Notes: generated by a model not told the origin, from the sequence alone. Positions 1-11,743 are shown, counted from the first letter of the stretch. The stretch: 64,000 bases of DNA from Ulota crispa (GCA_963920765.1 OY987245.1:15330727-15394726); one strand, 5' to 3'. Made by a program: numbers and translations.

Positions 1-311
1 AATATACAAAATAACTTGGATTGGATGCTAAAATCATTAATATTTCAAGAAAAAATTTACTAAGAAAATATGTTACACATTACACCTCCCTCCTACCTCA
101 ATAGGTCGGATACTAACATTGCCTTAACAACTGTGTACCCATCAATCTAGAAAACAAGGAGTTGGATTTTCACAGGAATTGATTTTAAAAATTAGCCAAT
201 TTGAGCAATTATGAATTTTTTATACAATTTTTAAAGGTCTTTCTTGGACTAGGCTAATCCTAATTGTGATACAATGATCAAGAAGAATTGCTTATCAATG
301 CAAATCATATA

Positions 312-594
312 CACTAAGTTATCCCACACTGATTTCTTGATATTTTTACACTATATAAATACTTACCAATATTACAGTGATTTTCATCAATAATTATTAC
401 AATAACATGAATTAAACGCTTGGCAACAACAACAAAGCTGAGGAAAAATAAATTAATAACATCCAAGTCATAAACCATGTGAAGTCCTAATGTCAAAAGA
501 GTTGCATGAGCTTCCAAGTGATCAAGCAATGAATCATGAGATAACTTTCTAGGGCGAGTCAACTTAATTGGCAACCCAAACGCTATGTTTAGTG
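312..594. mobile_element. Family A MITE, copy A0 (TA-flanked)
   Basis: Short non-autonomous element flanked by TA on both sides, with degenerate terminal inverted repeats (about CACTAAATAGTGCATTTAGG). Its body aligns along its whole length with the copies at 48662-48973, 48976-49279, 52400-53197 and 53651-54284; shared landmarks are a 'tttcttgacattttacac' stretch near the left end and 'aaaccatgtga' in the middle. TA flanks suggest a mariner/Stowaway-type origin (inference). An 86-codon open frame here is chance. Confidence 0.75.
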
Positions 595-596
595 TA

Positions 597-1046
597 GTTG
601 AAAGAGCAAAAAAAATTACAAATGAGAGATAAAACCATCAAATAAAAACCAGCCGGATTTCCAAAAGGAAACCTAATTGTAGTATGAATACAAGCAATAT
701 GAGAAGCATGCATGTGATAAGTGTTGAATTTATGAAAAACTAGATTTTACGGAGTGGTGCTCAAAAATCTTTCCCAACATTATTACAGTATATTTGTAAT
801 AAAATAAAATAAGAATCTCAAAATAAAGTTATGGTGGTCAAAATCATCTGGAAATTTTCACAACATTTTCTTTTAAAGCTCTACAATCACAATAGTCTTC
901 AAAGTCAGTAAAAAAAAAGGTTCTTTATAAGAATGAATATAAGAAAGAATGTTCCACCTATGTGTGTTTTAGGAGGGTGGTACATAAACTTTGAGATGAA
1001 TGTACATATTTTCACCCAACTTTTAGTTTTGCTTTTGTTTCTTTTT
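597..1046. other. AT-rich intergenic DNA
   Basis: AT-rich spacer between two MITE copies. I see no coding signal, RNA gene or clear repeat boundary in it. Confidence 0.6.
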
Positions 1047-1359
1047 AAGAAATTTTTTTATGGATATTCTTGAAGTTTGTCATATTTGCACAAACACCCT
1101 TGTTTTTTCAGAAACTGCAAACACCCTCAAACTTTCAAGCATTTGTTCTATTGTGCATAGCACTTCTTTCTCCCTTGAACGCACATTGTTTCTTTTTTGT
1201 TTTATTGCACTCTTGCTTGAACATTGGTCATAAAGAAAGTAGCATGCACAACAAGACAAACGCCTAAAATTTGATCCAAAGGTATTTATGCAATTTCTGA
1301 AAACCAAAGGTATCTATACAAATATGGCAAACTTCAAGGGTATCTATATAATTTTAGCT
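1047..1359. mobile_element. Family B MITE, copy B1 (Mutator-like)
   Basis: About 313-bp element whose two ends are long inverted repeats (roughly 'ggatacccttgaagtttgc' at each end, continuing for about 80 bp with 'cagaaattgca'). It is homologous to the copies at 21604, 53715, 54647 and 63837. The ends of this copy are the most degenerate and I could not find its target-site duplication; the family is assigned from the 9-bp duplications of copies B2 and B4. Open frames on both strands are chance products of the inverted repeats. Confidence 0.75.
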
Positions 1360-2833
1360 TATTTAAATGTGCATTGGTACAACTAAAGTTTGTACGTGAA
1401 GGGATATTTTTTAGATGGACGGATATGTGTAACTACACTTTAGTAAATGATCATTTGACGAGTTAGGTGTTGATTAGCCAATGATTGAACAACATTTGAA
1501 TAAGCAAAAATATATAAAAGATAGAGAATGTTAAAACACACCATTTGTACCATTTAATGATATGCCAAACTCATAGGCCTATGATATGCATGCGAACATC
1601 ATAAATTGGTGTACCCAGTGATGAACACCGTTTACCAACTTCTGAATTTTATGTTCACTACTTACTCCACAAACTGTTCACTCAAAAGCTTGGTTTGGCA
1701 GACATTTCAAGAGCCATTTAACTTCACCAACAATCGTCCATTAACAAAACTTGCTTTTCAAAAGGTATGCCTAGATCTTGGGTACCCAACCACATCATTG
1801 AATGTTTCTTTTTTAGGTTTTCTTCAAATCCAAAGGTAGGAGTTGAATTCTAAGAATCTATAAATTTTGAAACCCTTTTTTATGCTAAAATATATACAAT
1901 ACTGAAGTTCTGCCTCGGTTTATTTAGTAGTTTCAAAATTCAAATGATTCCTTTTACTTCCCACCAGTCCACAATACACAAATTGCCAATTCTGCCCAAA
2001 TCCAAGGTACACAATCTAACAACAAGACTTCTGAAAACATACACCTAAAGATGTGAAAAGGATGCTGCTAAGATGCAATATTCTTACTTTACCCCTTCAT
2101 CTGTGGACACCCGACGTTATCTCTTACAGGAAGTACTTCCAATAACTGAAGGGGATCTAATAGGGGATAAGTAAACCCTACAGCTTAGATATTCATACGA
2201 TTCTGTCCAAGATTTTATTTTACAAGCAAATGTACGTTAAAAGCTATTGGCAACTGACACATTCCAGTCAAAGCGGTTACCAAAAAGACCCTGACTTAGT
2301 TCACATCGAATTCAGCTCAAGCAATTTTGTACCAAAACACAACCATGTGCCATGGAGTGCCCGAAATATACAGTAGTATAACAAAAGTACATTGCACATC
2401 GAAAAAAATAAAACCCATAAACAAACCAAAACCTTCATGACCCACGATAACTCATTGCAAAAAAAGACCTACTGAGAACATTGATAAGCGCCATGCCGAA
2501 GTAACCACTTACCGAGATAACAGGAGATTTAAAACATTGACGCAAAGGAAAAGTGCGCAATTCAAAAGGAAGTTTTGCAACTAGAATCACAAAAACTGGT
2601 TGCACATGGGAGCAAATGAAGAAAAAACTTAGTGCCTAAAAGAAAAGGCAATAAAAAAGTAAAAAAAAAGAGAGACAGAACTCCATATCAGGAGTGAGGC
2701 TTCTGGGATGTTGCTGTCGTTTCTATGCATCCAAAGTGCTCTGTTTTGTTTCATTGGAGGCATTCACTAAGGCACTGCATTCTAATTTTTTTACCTAAAG
2801 CATCTGTTATTTACACATGATCGCCATACAGTA

Positions 2834-2888
<55 letters not shown>

Positions 2889-2912
2889 TACTACTACACA
2901 GAATGGTCCATT
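1360..2912. other. 3' flank of the RING-H2 gene
   Basis: No protein-coding gene recognised. The part nearest 2912 must hold the 3' untranslated region of the minus-strand RING gene, including the CT tract at 2838-2886. The rest is AT-rich unique-looking sequence. Confidence 0.5.
2838..2886. repeat. (CT)n microsatellite
   Basis: About 24 uninterrupted CT dinucleotides. It lies a few tens of bases downstream of the RING-gene stop codon, so on that gene's strand it would be a (GA)n tract in the 3' UTR. Confidence 0.9.
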
Positions 2913-4118
2913 TTACACTGTCTCGGTCCGGTTTCTATTGCCGTGAACAATGTTGTATTTGCACAAAGGACAAGTAGCATTGATGCGGAGCCATTTGTTG
3001 ATACACGTACCATGAAAGTGATGAGAACACGGAAGATCACGAAGCTCCACACCATCCTCATACGACGACAGGCAAATGCAACATTCAGCATCGTCTTCAA
3101 ACAAAGGACGCTCCATCAGATTCTCCGAAGCTCCAGCGTATGTCATCACACCTGCCAAGGGCCGCTCCTTGTCACCCTTGGCTTTCTCATCACTGCTGAC
3201 TATTCTGAACTTCGCTGATGGTAAACTGTTGATGTCTTCTTCTGAGGCGCCCTCTTGGTCTGCCACTGCGTATAGAATGGCAATGATGCAGGGCAGGCAA
3301 CAGCAAACCGCTATGCCAATGACACATGCCAGTGCCACACAAAACACGACGAAGAATACATCGAATGCTAGAAACACTACGCAGAGCCAGTACACATGTG
3401 GAGCATCCACTGAAAGTGACTGGCCTCCTGCAGTAATCCAATAAAAGCCTGCTATCCACCATACAAATGAAAACATGGTGTTGGCGGATTCCAGTCGCTT
3501 GGCCCAGCTTGCATCGTTAGTTCCGCCGTCCTCGTCGAAGTCGACGTCGTTTTCTCCGTTGGCGAGAGGAGCGGATGCTGACGAAGAGTTTGGAAGAGAA
3601 TTTGAATGTGAAATGGAACTCGCTTGTTGCTGTTGCTGTTGTTGTTGTTGTTGTTGGCGGCGACGGTACTCGCAACAAACGCAAAGCATGTGCACGATGC
3701 ATTGTAGAGCGTAACCGATGATCCAGACTCGAAGCTCACCGCAGTTCTTCTCCTCTTGGCTCATCGCCAGCACGGCTAAGGAGACTTGGACAAAAGCCAA
3801 GTTCCATATCAAGTCGAGGACGACGACGGGCTTCGAGTACGCCCAGTCGCTTTGCCGTTCCTCCAGCTGCTCCGCGGCGCTCTCGCGCACCAGCATCGAC
3901 GGCTCCCGCATCATCCGCCGGCTCCCCGCGCGCCGGAGAAACCTCGCGGCGCCTTGGACTCTGCTGCGGTTGCCTCGGTGCGCTCCGCCAGCACCGTCGC
4001 TCCCGCTGCCACTGCCGCTGCTAGAGCTCCCGTTTCCATTCTGAATCAGCGGCACCGCGATGTCCGACTCCGTCGTTGAAGAGGAGAACGAAACCCTATT
4101 CCTATCCCTGTTGTCCAT
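2913..4118 (-). CDS. Membrane-anchored RING-H2 E3 ubiquitin ligase
   Basis: One uninterrupted 401-residue frame starting at ATG 4118. The N-terminal third is Ser/Gly/Asn-rich and disordered; then comes the block REPSMLVRESAAEQLEERQS, typical of the plant At1g12760/At1g63170-type ligases. Hydrophobic segments lie near residues 96-118, 130-150, 238-258 and 270-315, with a poly-Gln run between the second and third. The C-terminal RING-H2 is complete: C346, C349, C364, H366, H369, C372, C383, C386 with C-x2-C-x14-C-x-H-x2-H-x2-C-x10-C-x2-C spacing. Known role of the family: E2-dependent ubiquitin ligase held in an endomembrane; substrate unknown. The absence of introns is notable, as I recall relatives having several. 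Two telo-boxes lie 98-148 bp upstream of the start. Confidence 0.93.
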   Translation of the reverse strand: MDNRDRNRVSFSSSTTESDIAVPLIQNGNGSSSSGSGSGSDGAGGAHRGNRSRVQGAARFLRRAGSRRMMREPSMLVRESAAEQLEERQSDWAYSKPVVVLDLIWNLAFVQVSLAVLAMSQEEKNCGELRVWIIGYALQCIVHMLCVCCEYRRRQQQQQQQQQQQASSISHSNSLPNSSSASAPLANGENDVDFDEDGGTNDASWAKRLESANTMFSFVWWIAGFYWITAGGQSLSVDAPHVYWLCVVFLAFDVFFVVFCVALACVIGIAVCCCLPCIIAILYAVADQEGASEEDINSLPSAKFRIVSSDEKAKGDKERPLAGVMTYAGASENLMERPLFEDDAECCICLSSYEDGVELRDLPCSHHFHGTCINKWLRINATCPLCKYNIVHGNRNRTETV

Positions 4119-4215
4119 TGCTCGCCGTTCTCACCACACCAATTCTCTGTCTACTCCGCAATCGTCTGAATGGCGAGAATTACAACGCAAAATAAAATAC
4201 ACCGGTACGATCCTG

Positions 4216-4266
4216 AAACCCTAACAACCTCAGAATTTCGACACTTCTCTCCCAAACCCTAACAAC
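4216..4266 (-). promoter_or_regulatory. Paired telo-boxes upstream of RING gene
   Basis: Two copies of AAACCCTAACAA (4216-4227 and 4254-4265) lie 98-148 bp upstream of the RING ATG. In plants telo-boxes occur near the transcription start of growth-related genes (family knowledge). The surrounding 4119-4720 is markedly more GC-rich than the intergenic background, consistent with promoter and 5' UTR. Confidence 0.5.
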
Positions 4267-4793
4267 TCCCCGATGTTCGAACGTTGCCCTATCTCCCGCT
4301 CCACGTCCACATCGCTGGTTCTGTTACCTCCTCCAGTCCAAGCTTTGGCTCCATCTCCGATCACCGCATCGCGTCGCTTGTTCCGAGCAAAAACATGTCG
4401 ACAATTGCTCAAACCCTCAACCAAAATTGGTGCGACGACGACGGGTTGGAAGCCTTGTCTGCTCCGGCACTCCACGTCGCGCTGCTTGCGCCTCCGCACG
4501 CAATCTAAATGACGAAAGACATGGCACACCGCGAGGTCATGGGATGATCGAATTCACAGCCTGCCCACGCGAAAGCGAGAGCGAGCACGACACGTCCTGT
4601 GCGGTGCCGCTTTGGTGACTTTGCGACCAGCAATGCCCACGGCCACGACGAGGTCGCGGATGAAACCGCGTGCGGAATTAAGCACGGAACTAATCGCGGA
4701 ATGAAGCGGGCGCCCTCCTACGTGGCAGTCTTGCCTCCTAAGCCACTTTTTTACTAAGCTAACCTTACCCATACCCGAGCGTTTAACCCATAA

Positions 4794-5292
4794 GAGCATC
4801 TCCACCGGTTGGCCAGTGGAATGACTCGTCATATGGTTCAATCTGGTCCCTTCATGGAGAATTGGCTCGCTACATAATTCCCATGTTCATTGGATTGAGT
4901 TTAAAAAGACGTGTTACAAGGTTTGGAATTAGAAACTATGCCAAAAATAGTTGTAATTTTTGGATGCTCTAGACATTTTTGCCATGGTAACATGGGATGC
5001 TCTAGGCATCTTTGCCACAACACCATGGGCAAATCAATTTAGACTTTAGAGAACTGATGGCAAATAAATTGGAACCTCACCAACCATCAAGGCAATAAGA
5101 AAAAGTGTCAGAGCCATGATTCAAGTGCGCTACAAATGAAAACTACCACGGGAGCTAAAAGTGCTTGCAGCCTTTTTTGGCGCGGCTAGGCAAAAATTTG
5201 CCATTAGTGTGTCAACGCTAGACACTCTAAAATAAAAAATGACCCTAAGGCCATGGTAAATCACAGGCCACAACCAACTGGTGGAGGTGCTC
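4794..5292. mobile_element. Harbinger-like MITE with TAA duplication
   Basis: A 499-bp element with terminal inverted repeats GAGCATCTCCACCGGTTGG at the left and the complement of GAGCACCTCCACCAGTTGG at the right, flanked on each side by TAA (4791-4793 and 5293-5295). Three-base TAA/TTA duplications and GAGCATC-type ends suit PIF/Harbinger-derived MITEs. No coding capacity. A related element with TTA flanks is at 45617-45956. Confidence 0.85.
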
Positions 5293-5329
5293 TAAAGGAC
5301 AAACCGTGCCACTACAACTAGTAGAATAC

Positions 5330-5765
5330 AAGGTGTTTTTCTTGTATTTGGAATAGATTCACACCTTTACTACATTTTATATCAACAAAGAAGTTGGAGA
5401 ATAAGATCAAAGCGGTTCAAGTGAGCTACTTGAGATCCCAAATTAAAAGTTCTTACTAGTGGCAAATATCAATTATACGACAGCATAAATACTCTGCCCT
5501 CTTGTCTTTTAAGGCTTAACCCTTGAACAACCGAGCAGCCCTTTGCAATCAATTCAATTCAAGATATTTTCTTGTATTTGGAGTGCATCTACACCTTTAT
5601 TACACTTGAGATTAGCAAAGAAGTTAGAATATAGATCCAAATGTTGTTCTAGTGAGGCAGTCAAGATTCTGAATTAAAAAAAATTGTTGGTAGCATATGT
5701 CGTTTATACAACAGCATACATTGTATGTATTATAGTAGCTCGGTTGTTTAAGGGTTAAGGTTTGT
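5330..5765. repeat. Pair of ~200-bp direct repeats
   Basis: Segments 5330-5545 and 5563-5765 align with each other ('ttttcttgtatttgga', 'acacctttactacattt', 'aaagaagtt', 'acaacagcata' occur in order in both). The second copy lies largely inside the TTAA element at 5520-5754, and the first copy stops just inside that element's left end, so one element has probably inserted near, or captured, a relative. Confidence 0.6.
5520..5754. mobile_element. TTAA-flanked element (piggyBac-like), 235 bp
   Basis: The element lies between TTAA tetranucleotides (5516-5519 and 5755-5758). The terminal inverted repeats match at 16 of 17 positions: CCCTTGAACAACCGAGC left, complement of CCCTTAAACAACCGAGC right. 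Together, the TTAA target and a CCC-initial TIR are diagnostic of piggyBac-type elements. No coding capacity, so non-autonomous. Confidence 0.75.
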
Positions 5766-5867
5766 AGGGTATTAGGGGTGTCAAACCTTGGAGTTTTGCA
5801 CCTCATAACTTAGAGGATTCCACCCCACAACTTTATAACATTGGCAAGTTATCATGCTTGATAACTC

Positions 5868-5895
5868 TATCACCCACCTTCAAAGGTGGGTGATA
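5868..5895. repeat. Short perfect hairpin
   Basis: TATCACCCACCTT and AAGGTGGGTGATA form a 13-bp stem around a 2-base centre. No downstream gene or T-run gives it an obvious role. Confidence 0.7.
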
Positions 5896-7103
5896 ACTCA
5901 AAGTAGTTATAGCCTTTTTTTATAAGAGTTATTAAGTGATCTTGTAACTCTATTCTAGCAAGCTAACCTTGTTCAAAGACTTTTTGAATTCTAATTTATG
6001 CAATTTTGTTATATACACTAGGAAAACTTGGAGGATTTATGCAAAATTCAAATGTCTAAGTTACTTTGATTCAAATGGTGAAAAATAGGGAATCTTAGTC
6101 TACTACAACTTGAAAAAAAAGCTTAAAAAAATCAAATCAACAAGTTTTACAAGGGGCAAAAGGAATGGTGGTTTGGGAGTCCCATATCTACTCGCAAACT
6201 AAAACTTCTCACTCATCAATCAAAATTGAATGATTCAAAGCTTCTTGTGTATGTATAAATCTAAAGAACCAATTTTAGATTTTTATTTTCTTTCAATAAA
6301 ACTTTTAAAAAAGTAATTTGGGTTGCCTAAATTGCCCGCCCTCCCCCGTTTTTCAGAAATTTATGCATAATTTCTTCATTGTTAGAATGAATAAAAAATT
6401 AGATTTGCAGGTACATCTTTAAATTCTTCACCAACCTCAAAAAATTCCAAAAATTTATAAAAATTGGTTTAGTCATAGGTACATGCTCAAGGTCCATTTG
6501 TCCCCTAAAGGGACATTTGGGTCGTTAGGGGTTAAATGCATTAAAAATGCTTACAAAAATATACTCATTGTACTTGCATGCCATGTTACATTTGCTTTTA
6601 AAGTACCATTAAGTAAGTTATTCTAAATAATTCAATCATGGACAATTATAAATAACAGTGTTAGAAATATTAACAATGTCACAAATATCAAGGGAACAAT
6701 TTTGTACTCCGTATTAAGTATTTTACATTAAAATCTAAAAGATCGATTAATTACATCCAATGCCACTTCTCAATACAATTTGGATTAAAAAACTTAATTT
6801 AAAAAAAAAGTCCCTTGCAACTAGGATGTGAATATATTTTTGGAATTTTTAAAAAAGGCGTCATTCGGTGAAAAGACGCGACCATTCTCCTATGAAGAGG
6901 CACAAAGCACGATCCTTCTCAAACCTATCCCAAAGGTAACTGAAGTGTTTTGGAAGGAAGATTCAAATGATAAGGAACTTTACAATGGAAAACAACAGAA
7001 AAATCATGAATTTGTAAGCTGGAATTCTAAAAACTCATAAGTCTTAGCTTTCAACACATGTAAAGATTGTTTTCCAATACTTGCTTTTTGCAAGAAGAAG
7101 ATC
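5896..7103. other. Upstream region of the H1/protamine-like gene
   Basis: AT-rich DNA. About 6050-6530 is homologous, in opposite orientation, to about 29215-29640 (the TTAA element at 29219-30151), and it ends at 'gttaggggTTAA' (TTAA 6532-6535), so it is probably the right part of another TTAA element whose left end I could not place. A short frame at 6828-7040 is not recognised. Confidence 0.5.
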
Positions 7104-7616
7104 ATGGTATTTTCAATGAGTACAATGATTAGAGATGCAGTAATTCACATAAAGCAAAGGGAAGGCACAAGCCTTGTTGAGGTTCGCAAGCATCTCGAAT
7201 CCACTCACAACAAGAAACTAGATGGACTTAACAAGAAAACCCTCACATCCGCTTTAACTGGGTTAGTCCAAACTGGGCAATTACAAAAGAAAGGTTCAAA
7301 TTATAAACTTGCTAAATCAACAAGTATGACTAAAGATGTGCCTTCACGTTCACATCGACACCGCCATTGTGCTGGATCCATAAGGTATAGACGAGGATAC
7401 CGTAAGCCATATCGTGGGAAATATAAACTACACCGTCATTGTCCACGACAAGGAGGAGGACGACGGCACAGTCGCCGTCGACGAAGTTACCGTCGTCGTA
7501 AGGGCCATCGCCGTCGAAAGTCTCGAAGGCACTATCATTGTAACCCAAAAAGTTACAAATACAGGCGGAACCGTCCTGTGAACCAAAGTGGCCATCGCCA
7601 TTGTCCTCGCAGGTAG
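7104..7616 (+). CDS. Linker histone H1 / protamine-like chimera
   Basis: A 170-residue protein in one exon. Residues about 5-70 resemble the winged-helix H15 globular domain of linker histones (STMIRDAVIHIKQREGTS..., HNKKLDG..., then a closing KKGSNYKLAKS). The tail, residues 82-170, does not look like the usual Lys/Ala/Pro H1 tail: of 89 residues 30 are Arg, 11 His, 8 Tyr, 7 Lys and 4 Cys, with RRRR, RRRK and HRHCPR blocks. That composition is protamine-like. Expected role: compaction of sperm chromatin. H1-derived protamines are known in liverworts; assigning this one to sperm is inference. The start chosen gives the complete globular domain; the in-frame ATG at 7116 is an alternative. A sperm-flagellum gene begins within about 4 kb on the same strand. 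Confidence 0.8.
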   Translation: MVFSMSTMIRDAVIHIKQREGTSLVEVRKHLESTHNKKLDGLNKKTLTSALTGLVQTGQLQKKGSNYKLAKSTSMTKDVPSRSHRHRHCAGSIRYRRGYRKPYRGKYKLHRHCPRQGGGRRHSRRRRSYRRRKGHRRRKSRRHYHCNPKSYKYRRNRPVNQSGHRHCPRR

Positions 7617-9904
7617 AAAGGTGTGCACAATGACAAATCTAAAATAAAAAAAACCAAACTTCAAAGTTCTAAATTCAAGATATTACTAGATAGAAAAAAA
7701 TTAGCAATTAGTTTTTTTTTTGGTTAAACCTTCAACATGTAATTTAAATTGTTGGTGTTGTACATGTGTTATGTTAATAAACTGCTTTATTAGTCATGTT
7801 TGAATTTTTTATTTGTTCTAGAAATTATTATTTCGTATGGATTTGAGTGATCCTTGATTGCTTCTCACGTGGGCCTTCTTGACAAGTTAAGGATTAACTT
7901 AATAAAAGTGGAGAGCTTATTGTCATGTTCTAAATTTATTTTGTCCGTGTGTGGGATTTTGAAATGATTTTTGCCTTCATTATCTAGTGTTTGCCAAGCA
8001 TTGTTATTGAAAGTAAAGAATACATGCTTGAGCTTAATATCCAATTTTAGAACAGTTTTTTTACAAAGTAACATACACTTTTCAATGATGATATTCTTTT
8101 TACAATTCAGACAAAAATTTGCGTTTGTCCTGCAATTTTTTTCTTAAGTGGAACAAACATTTCTTAAGGGAGGGAATATGAATACAGTTTTTTCAACTCT
8201 TTAAATGATTTTCCACAAATTTCGTTGATGCAAGCTTTTCAAAAAATTAGCTCTTCTGACCTTTTTGAGAGGTGAGAAAAACTGTATTTGAATTTATTCA
8301 GATTTCGAGAATAAGGCACATGGTTTAGACACTATAATGATTGTTCTCTTTGAAGAGGATTTTTTGTTTTGTTTTTGTTTTTATCATCTCATGTATTTAA
8401 CAAGCTTTTATTTTTCTAAAGCACCTTGACTGTGAAGATGTTTATTTAAACTTAGGTAATAATATTTTTTTACATTCAAATTGAAGATTGTAAAAAATAT
8501 GGCATGTGCAGCAGATCATCAACAGCGAAAGGATCACAACGAGCCGTCAAATTGCATCAATATGGAAGTCCATATATAAAATTTATTATTTGTTTAGTTG
8601 CTTATTTTGTTTGGAAAAATTTTAGAGAGGAATAAATAAATAAAAACTATATATTAACTTTCTCAACTATTATTAATGAGAAATAAAAAATCTCAATATT
8701 TTAATTATATGTGTGTTAGCTTGTGTAAATTAATAAACAAATACGGTCTATCCAAAGCATTATTAAACAACTGATTAAACACATTTCTTACTAGCTTCAA
8801 AAAAATGTTAACCAACTAATGTAAGGGTACACATTTTTGTTTTTTGGCTTTGAATTTTTTCTAATTAATATTATAATTCTTATAAGAATGAAATATAAGT
8901 TTAAGCGTTCAATTTCTCAATTCGAAAAGAAAGTTTATCCCATAAAAAATAAACTCGTATGTGTATTCTAGAAAGAGGGAAATTAGCCACAACACTCTCC
9001 AACTTCTTCTGTTTTTTAAATTTCTACAAGATGAATGTACCATTGTGGTTAAAATCATGATTATGGAATTTGTTATTGCAAAATTATCTCTAAAATTTTC
9101 TAATTCAACTCCATTTTTGGAGCTCTTTTTGTATGATTTCAAAAACGTATTTAATTTTCAGAATTTTGAAAAAGGAAAAAAATTGGCATATCCCTTTTTT
9201 TCAAACTAAAATTAGTGATTGGGTTTCTCTCAAATCTTTATGTTTTAAAATTATCAGTTTTTTTAATTTGCAAGGCATATACTCCATTGCATATTGCATT
9301 ATATTCGGCATAAAAAAGTATTAATTTATACATGATGAAATAAACTTGAGCCAAATTTGAAAAAATTGATTGTAAAAGGATTTTCTTTCCTTATGCCATT
9401 TTCTGAAGAATATGTTGAATTCAAAACATTCATTTCAATTTTAAAAAATCCTATATGAATTTTTCATGACTTATTTCCAAGCAATTTGCTAATTGAATGC
9501 CTCTAATAGTCACACATCCAACTCAATTACAAAGTCATGGTTTCCCTTGAGAAGAAGGGTAGTAAAATAGTGTCTTAGCTTGTTTTTTAAAATTAACAAA
9601 AGCATAGTTTAATTTGTGGTCAAACATATTTCTAATAACATGTCACTCTATGTTACTCAATCATTGATTGTCTTCTAATTGATTCTATCCAATGTATTTA
9701 TTTCATTGACTTAATTTTGTTAACACACTTTCTTCCAATTAGAACTATCATACTTTTTTTGGAGGATATCTTGAAGTTAGGACCAACTCACCAAGTACAT
9801 CATGTCACCAACTTTAAAATTCCCCATTCAAGTCCTTTAAAGTTAAAAGATTATTTTATGACCCCTTTAAAGAACTAATGTCCATGAAACTAATATATGT
9901 TTGA
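7617..9904. other. AT-rich intergenic DNA
   Basis: No gene recognised. About 8175-8310 holds an imperfect inverted repeat ('gaatacagttttttca' and 'gaaaaactgtatttg'). A short ATG frame of 26 codons at 8499-8579 has a more coding-like composition than its surroundings and could be a leader exon of the downstream flagellar gene, but it lacks a convincing splice donor. Confidence 0.5.
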
Positions 9905-10655
9905 CTAGTGGACCCTTGTCCCCAATGTTCTAGTAGAGGGCCATCACAAGAGGAGATCCTTGCAAAAAATTAACATGACCTTCCTTATAATCACCTTCTT
10001 CAAGATTCTTCTCCTTTCCGTTCCAATGAGCTTACTTGTACTATGCTTACCTACACGCTTCGCCTCCTTCTCTAGGCAACCACCCCCTATTCCAGTGTAT
10101 ACCCCATCCCCAAGGACAACCATAACCACCACATAATCATAGAAATAAGAATAACCGCCACATAACTGCCACATAACCGCCACTTAATCTTCTTGGAACA
10201 ACACCCAACTACCCAACTAATAGAGATTTTATTCTATTATTTACACCCAAATACCCAACTAATGGAACCAAGCCTATTATTAGTATACTAGTGGACCCTT
10301 GTACCCACCGTTCCGGAGGAGGGCCATCACGGGAGGGGGTCCTTGCAAAAATATCAACATGACCTTCCTCATAATCACCTTCTTTAGGCTTCTTCTCCTT
10401 TCTCTTACAATGAGCTTACTTGTACTATGCCTACCTACGTGCTTTGCCTCCTTCTCTGGGCGTCCACCCCCTATTCCAGTGTATACCCCATCCCCAAGGA
10501 CAACCATAACCGCCACATAACCATAGAAATAAGAATAACCGCCACATAACCGCTATTTAATCTTCTTGGAGCAACATCCAACTACCCAACTAATAAAGAT
10601 TTTATTCTATTATAGACACCCACTACCCAACTAATGAAACCAAGCCAATTATTAT
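9905..10655. repeat. Tandem duplication, two ~380-bp units
   Basis: Unit 1 (about 9905-10287) and unit 2 (about 10288-10655) align from 'tagtggacccttg' through 'cattccagtgtataccccatcc' landmarks to 'acccaactaatg'. Each contains short CCGCCACATAAC motifs and a minus-strand frame of about 78 codons encoding similar, unrecognised peptides. The assembly gap begins 65 bp after the second unit. Confidence 0.85.
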
Positions 10656-10719
10656 TATAGATAGATAACACGCTATCCAATGACTATCTATTCAATATTT
10701 GCATCAACCAAAAAATAGG

Positions 10720-10919
10720 NNNNNNNNNNNNNNNNNNNNNNNNNNNNNNNNNNNNNNNNNNNNNNNNNNNNNNNNNNNNNNNNNNNNNNNNNNNNNNNNN
10801 NNNNNNNNNNNNNNNNNNNNNNNNNNNNNNNNNNNNNNNNNNNNNNNNNNNNNNNNNNNNNNNNNNNNNNNNNNNNNNNNNNNNNNNNNNNNNNNNNNNN
10901 NNNNNNNNNNNNNNNNNNN
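10720..10919. other. Assembly gap (200 N)
   Basis: Exactly 200 undetermined bases, probably a placeholder length. Open frames reported through it are artefacts. Confidence 0.99.
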
Positions 10920-11743
10920 AAAACTTTAATCTTCCAATCACCATAATCTATTCTACAAACAACAAACGCACATTTGACTACAATGCACAAATCCATTTGT
11001 CTTTTCCAATGTCTTACCTACAACAAAACCAATAATTATTGATACAATTATTAATAGAAAAACAATTCTACAATGTGGTGCCAACAAATCCCAAGATTTT
11101 ATTATTTTACACCTTCAATCTACAACAATTGAATTCATAGCTCCACTAAGTAAATTCAAATGGATGTGCACCAAATTAGGGTTTTGGAGAGATTTGACCT
11201 AAAAATGAAACTTTATAATTTTGAAATACCAATTTGAAAAGGATACATCAAATTGATATTTAGACTCAAGTTTGTAAAGTCTTTAACACACAATATTTCA
11301 ATTAGGGTTTGGAGGAAAATGCTCAAAAAAGCAAGAAACAAATTATGAAAACAAGTATGAATATAATTTGTGACATTGCCCTTTCAATTCATAACATTGG
11401 AGCAACTATCAATAACTTTATACAACAACATTACACAACAATTTAGGTTTGTACAACAAAAGACCTGAAATTTAAAATGTTTGTACTCCAAGGCAAAGAT
11501 TGTTGATAGGCAATCACAAGAATTTAGACGTTTATCAACTCAAATACAATGCATAACATATTCAACTTCAAGGCAAGTTATATACATCAAATTTTTTTTT
11601 ACTAATCGCTACTTTCAAATTATGTCTCTAGCAAGTGAATTCAATGTGGAAAATTAAATACTTCATATTAATTGGTTGCTAGTTGGTTTAATTAACCAAA
11701 ACCTTGTTTAAAATTGTTGTAAAATGATCTATTGTGTTTGTAG

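Noticed and set aside
6828-7040. 70-codon frame as first exon of the H1/protamine-like gene
   Set aside because: No convincing donor joins it to 7104, and the H1-like domain is complete without it.
10684-10996. Frames running through the N block
   Set aside because: They consist mostly of undetermined residues.
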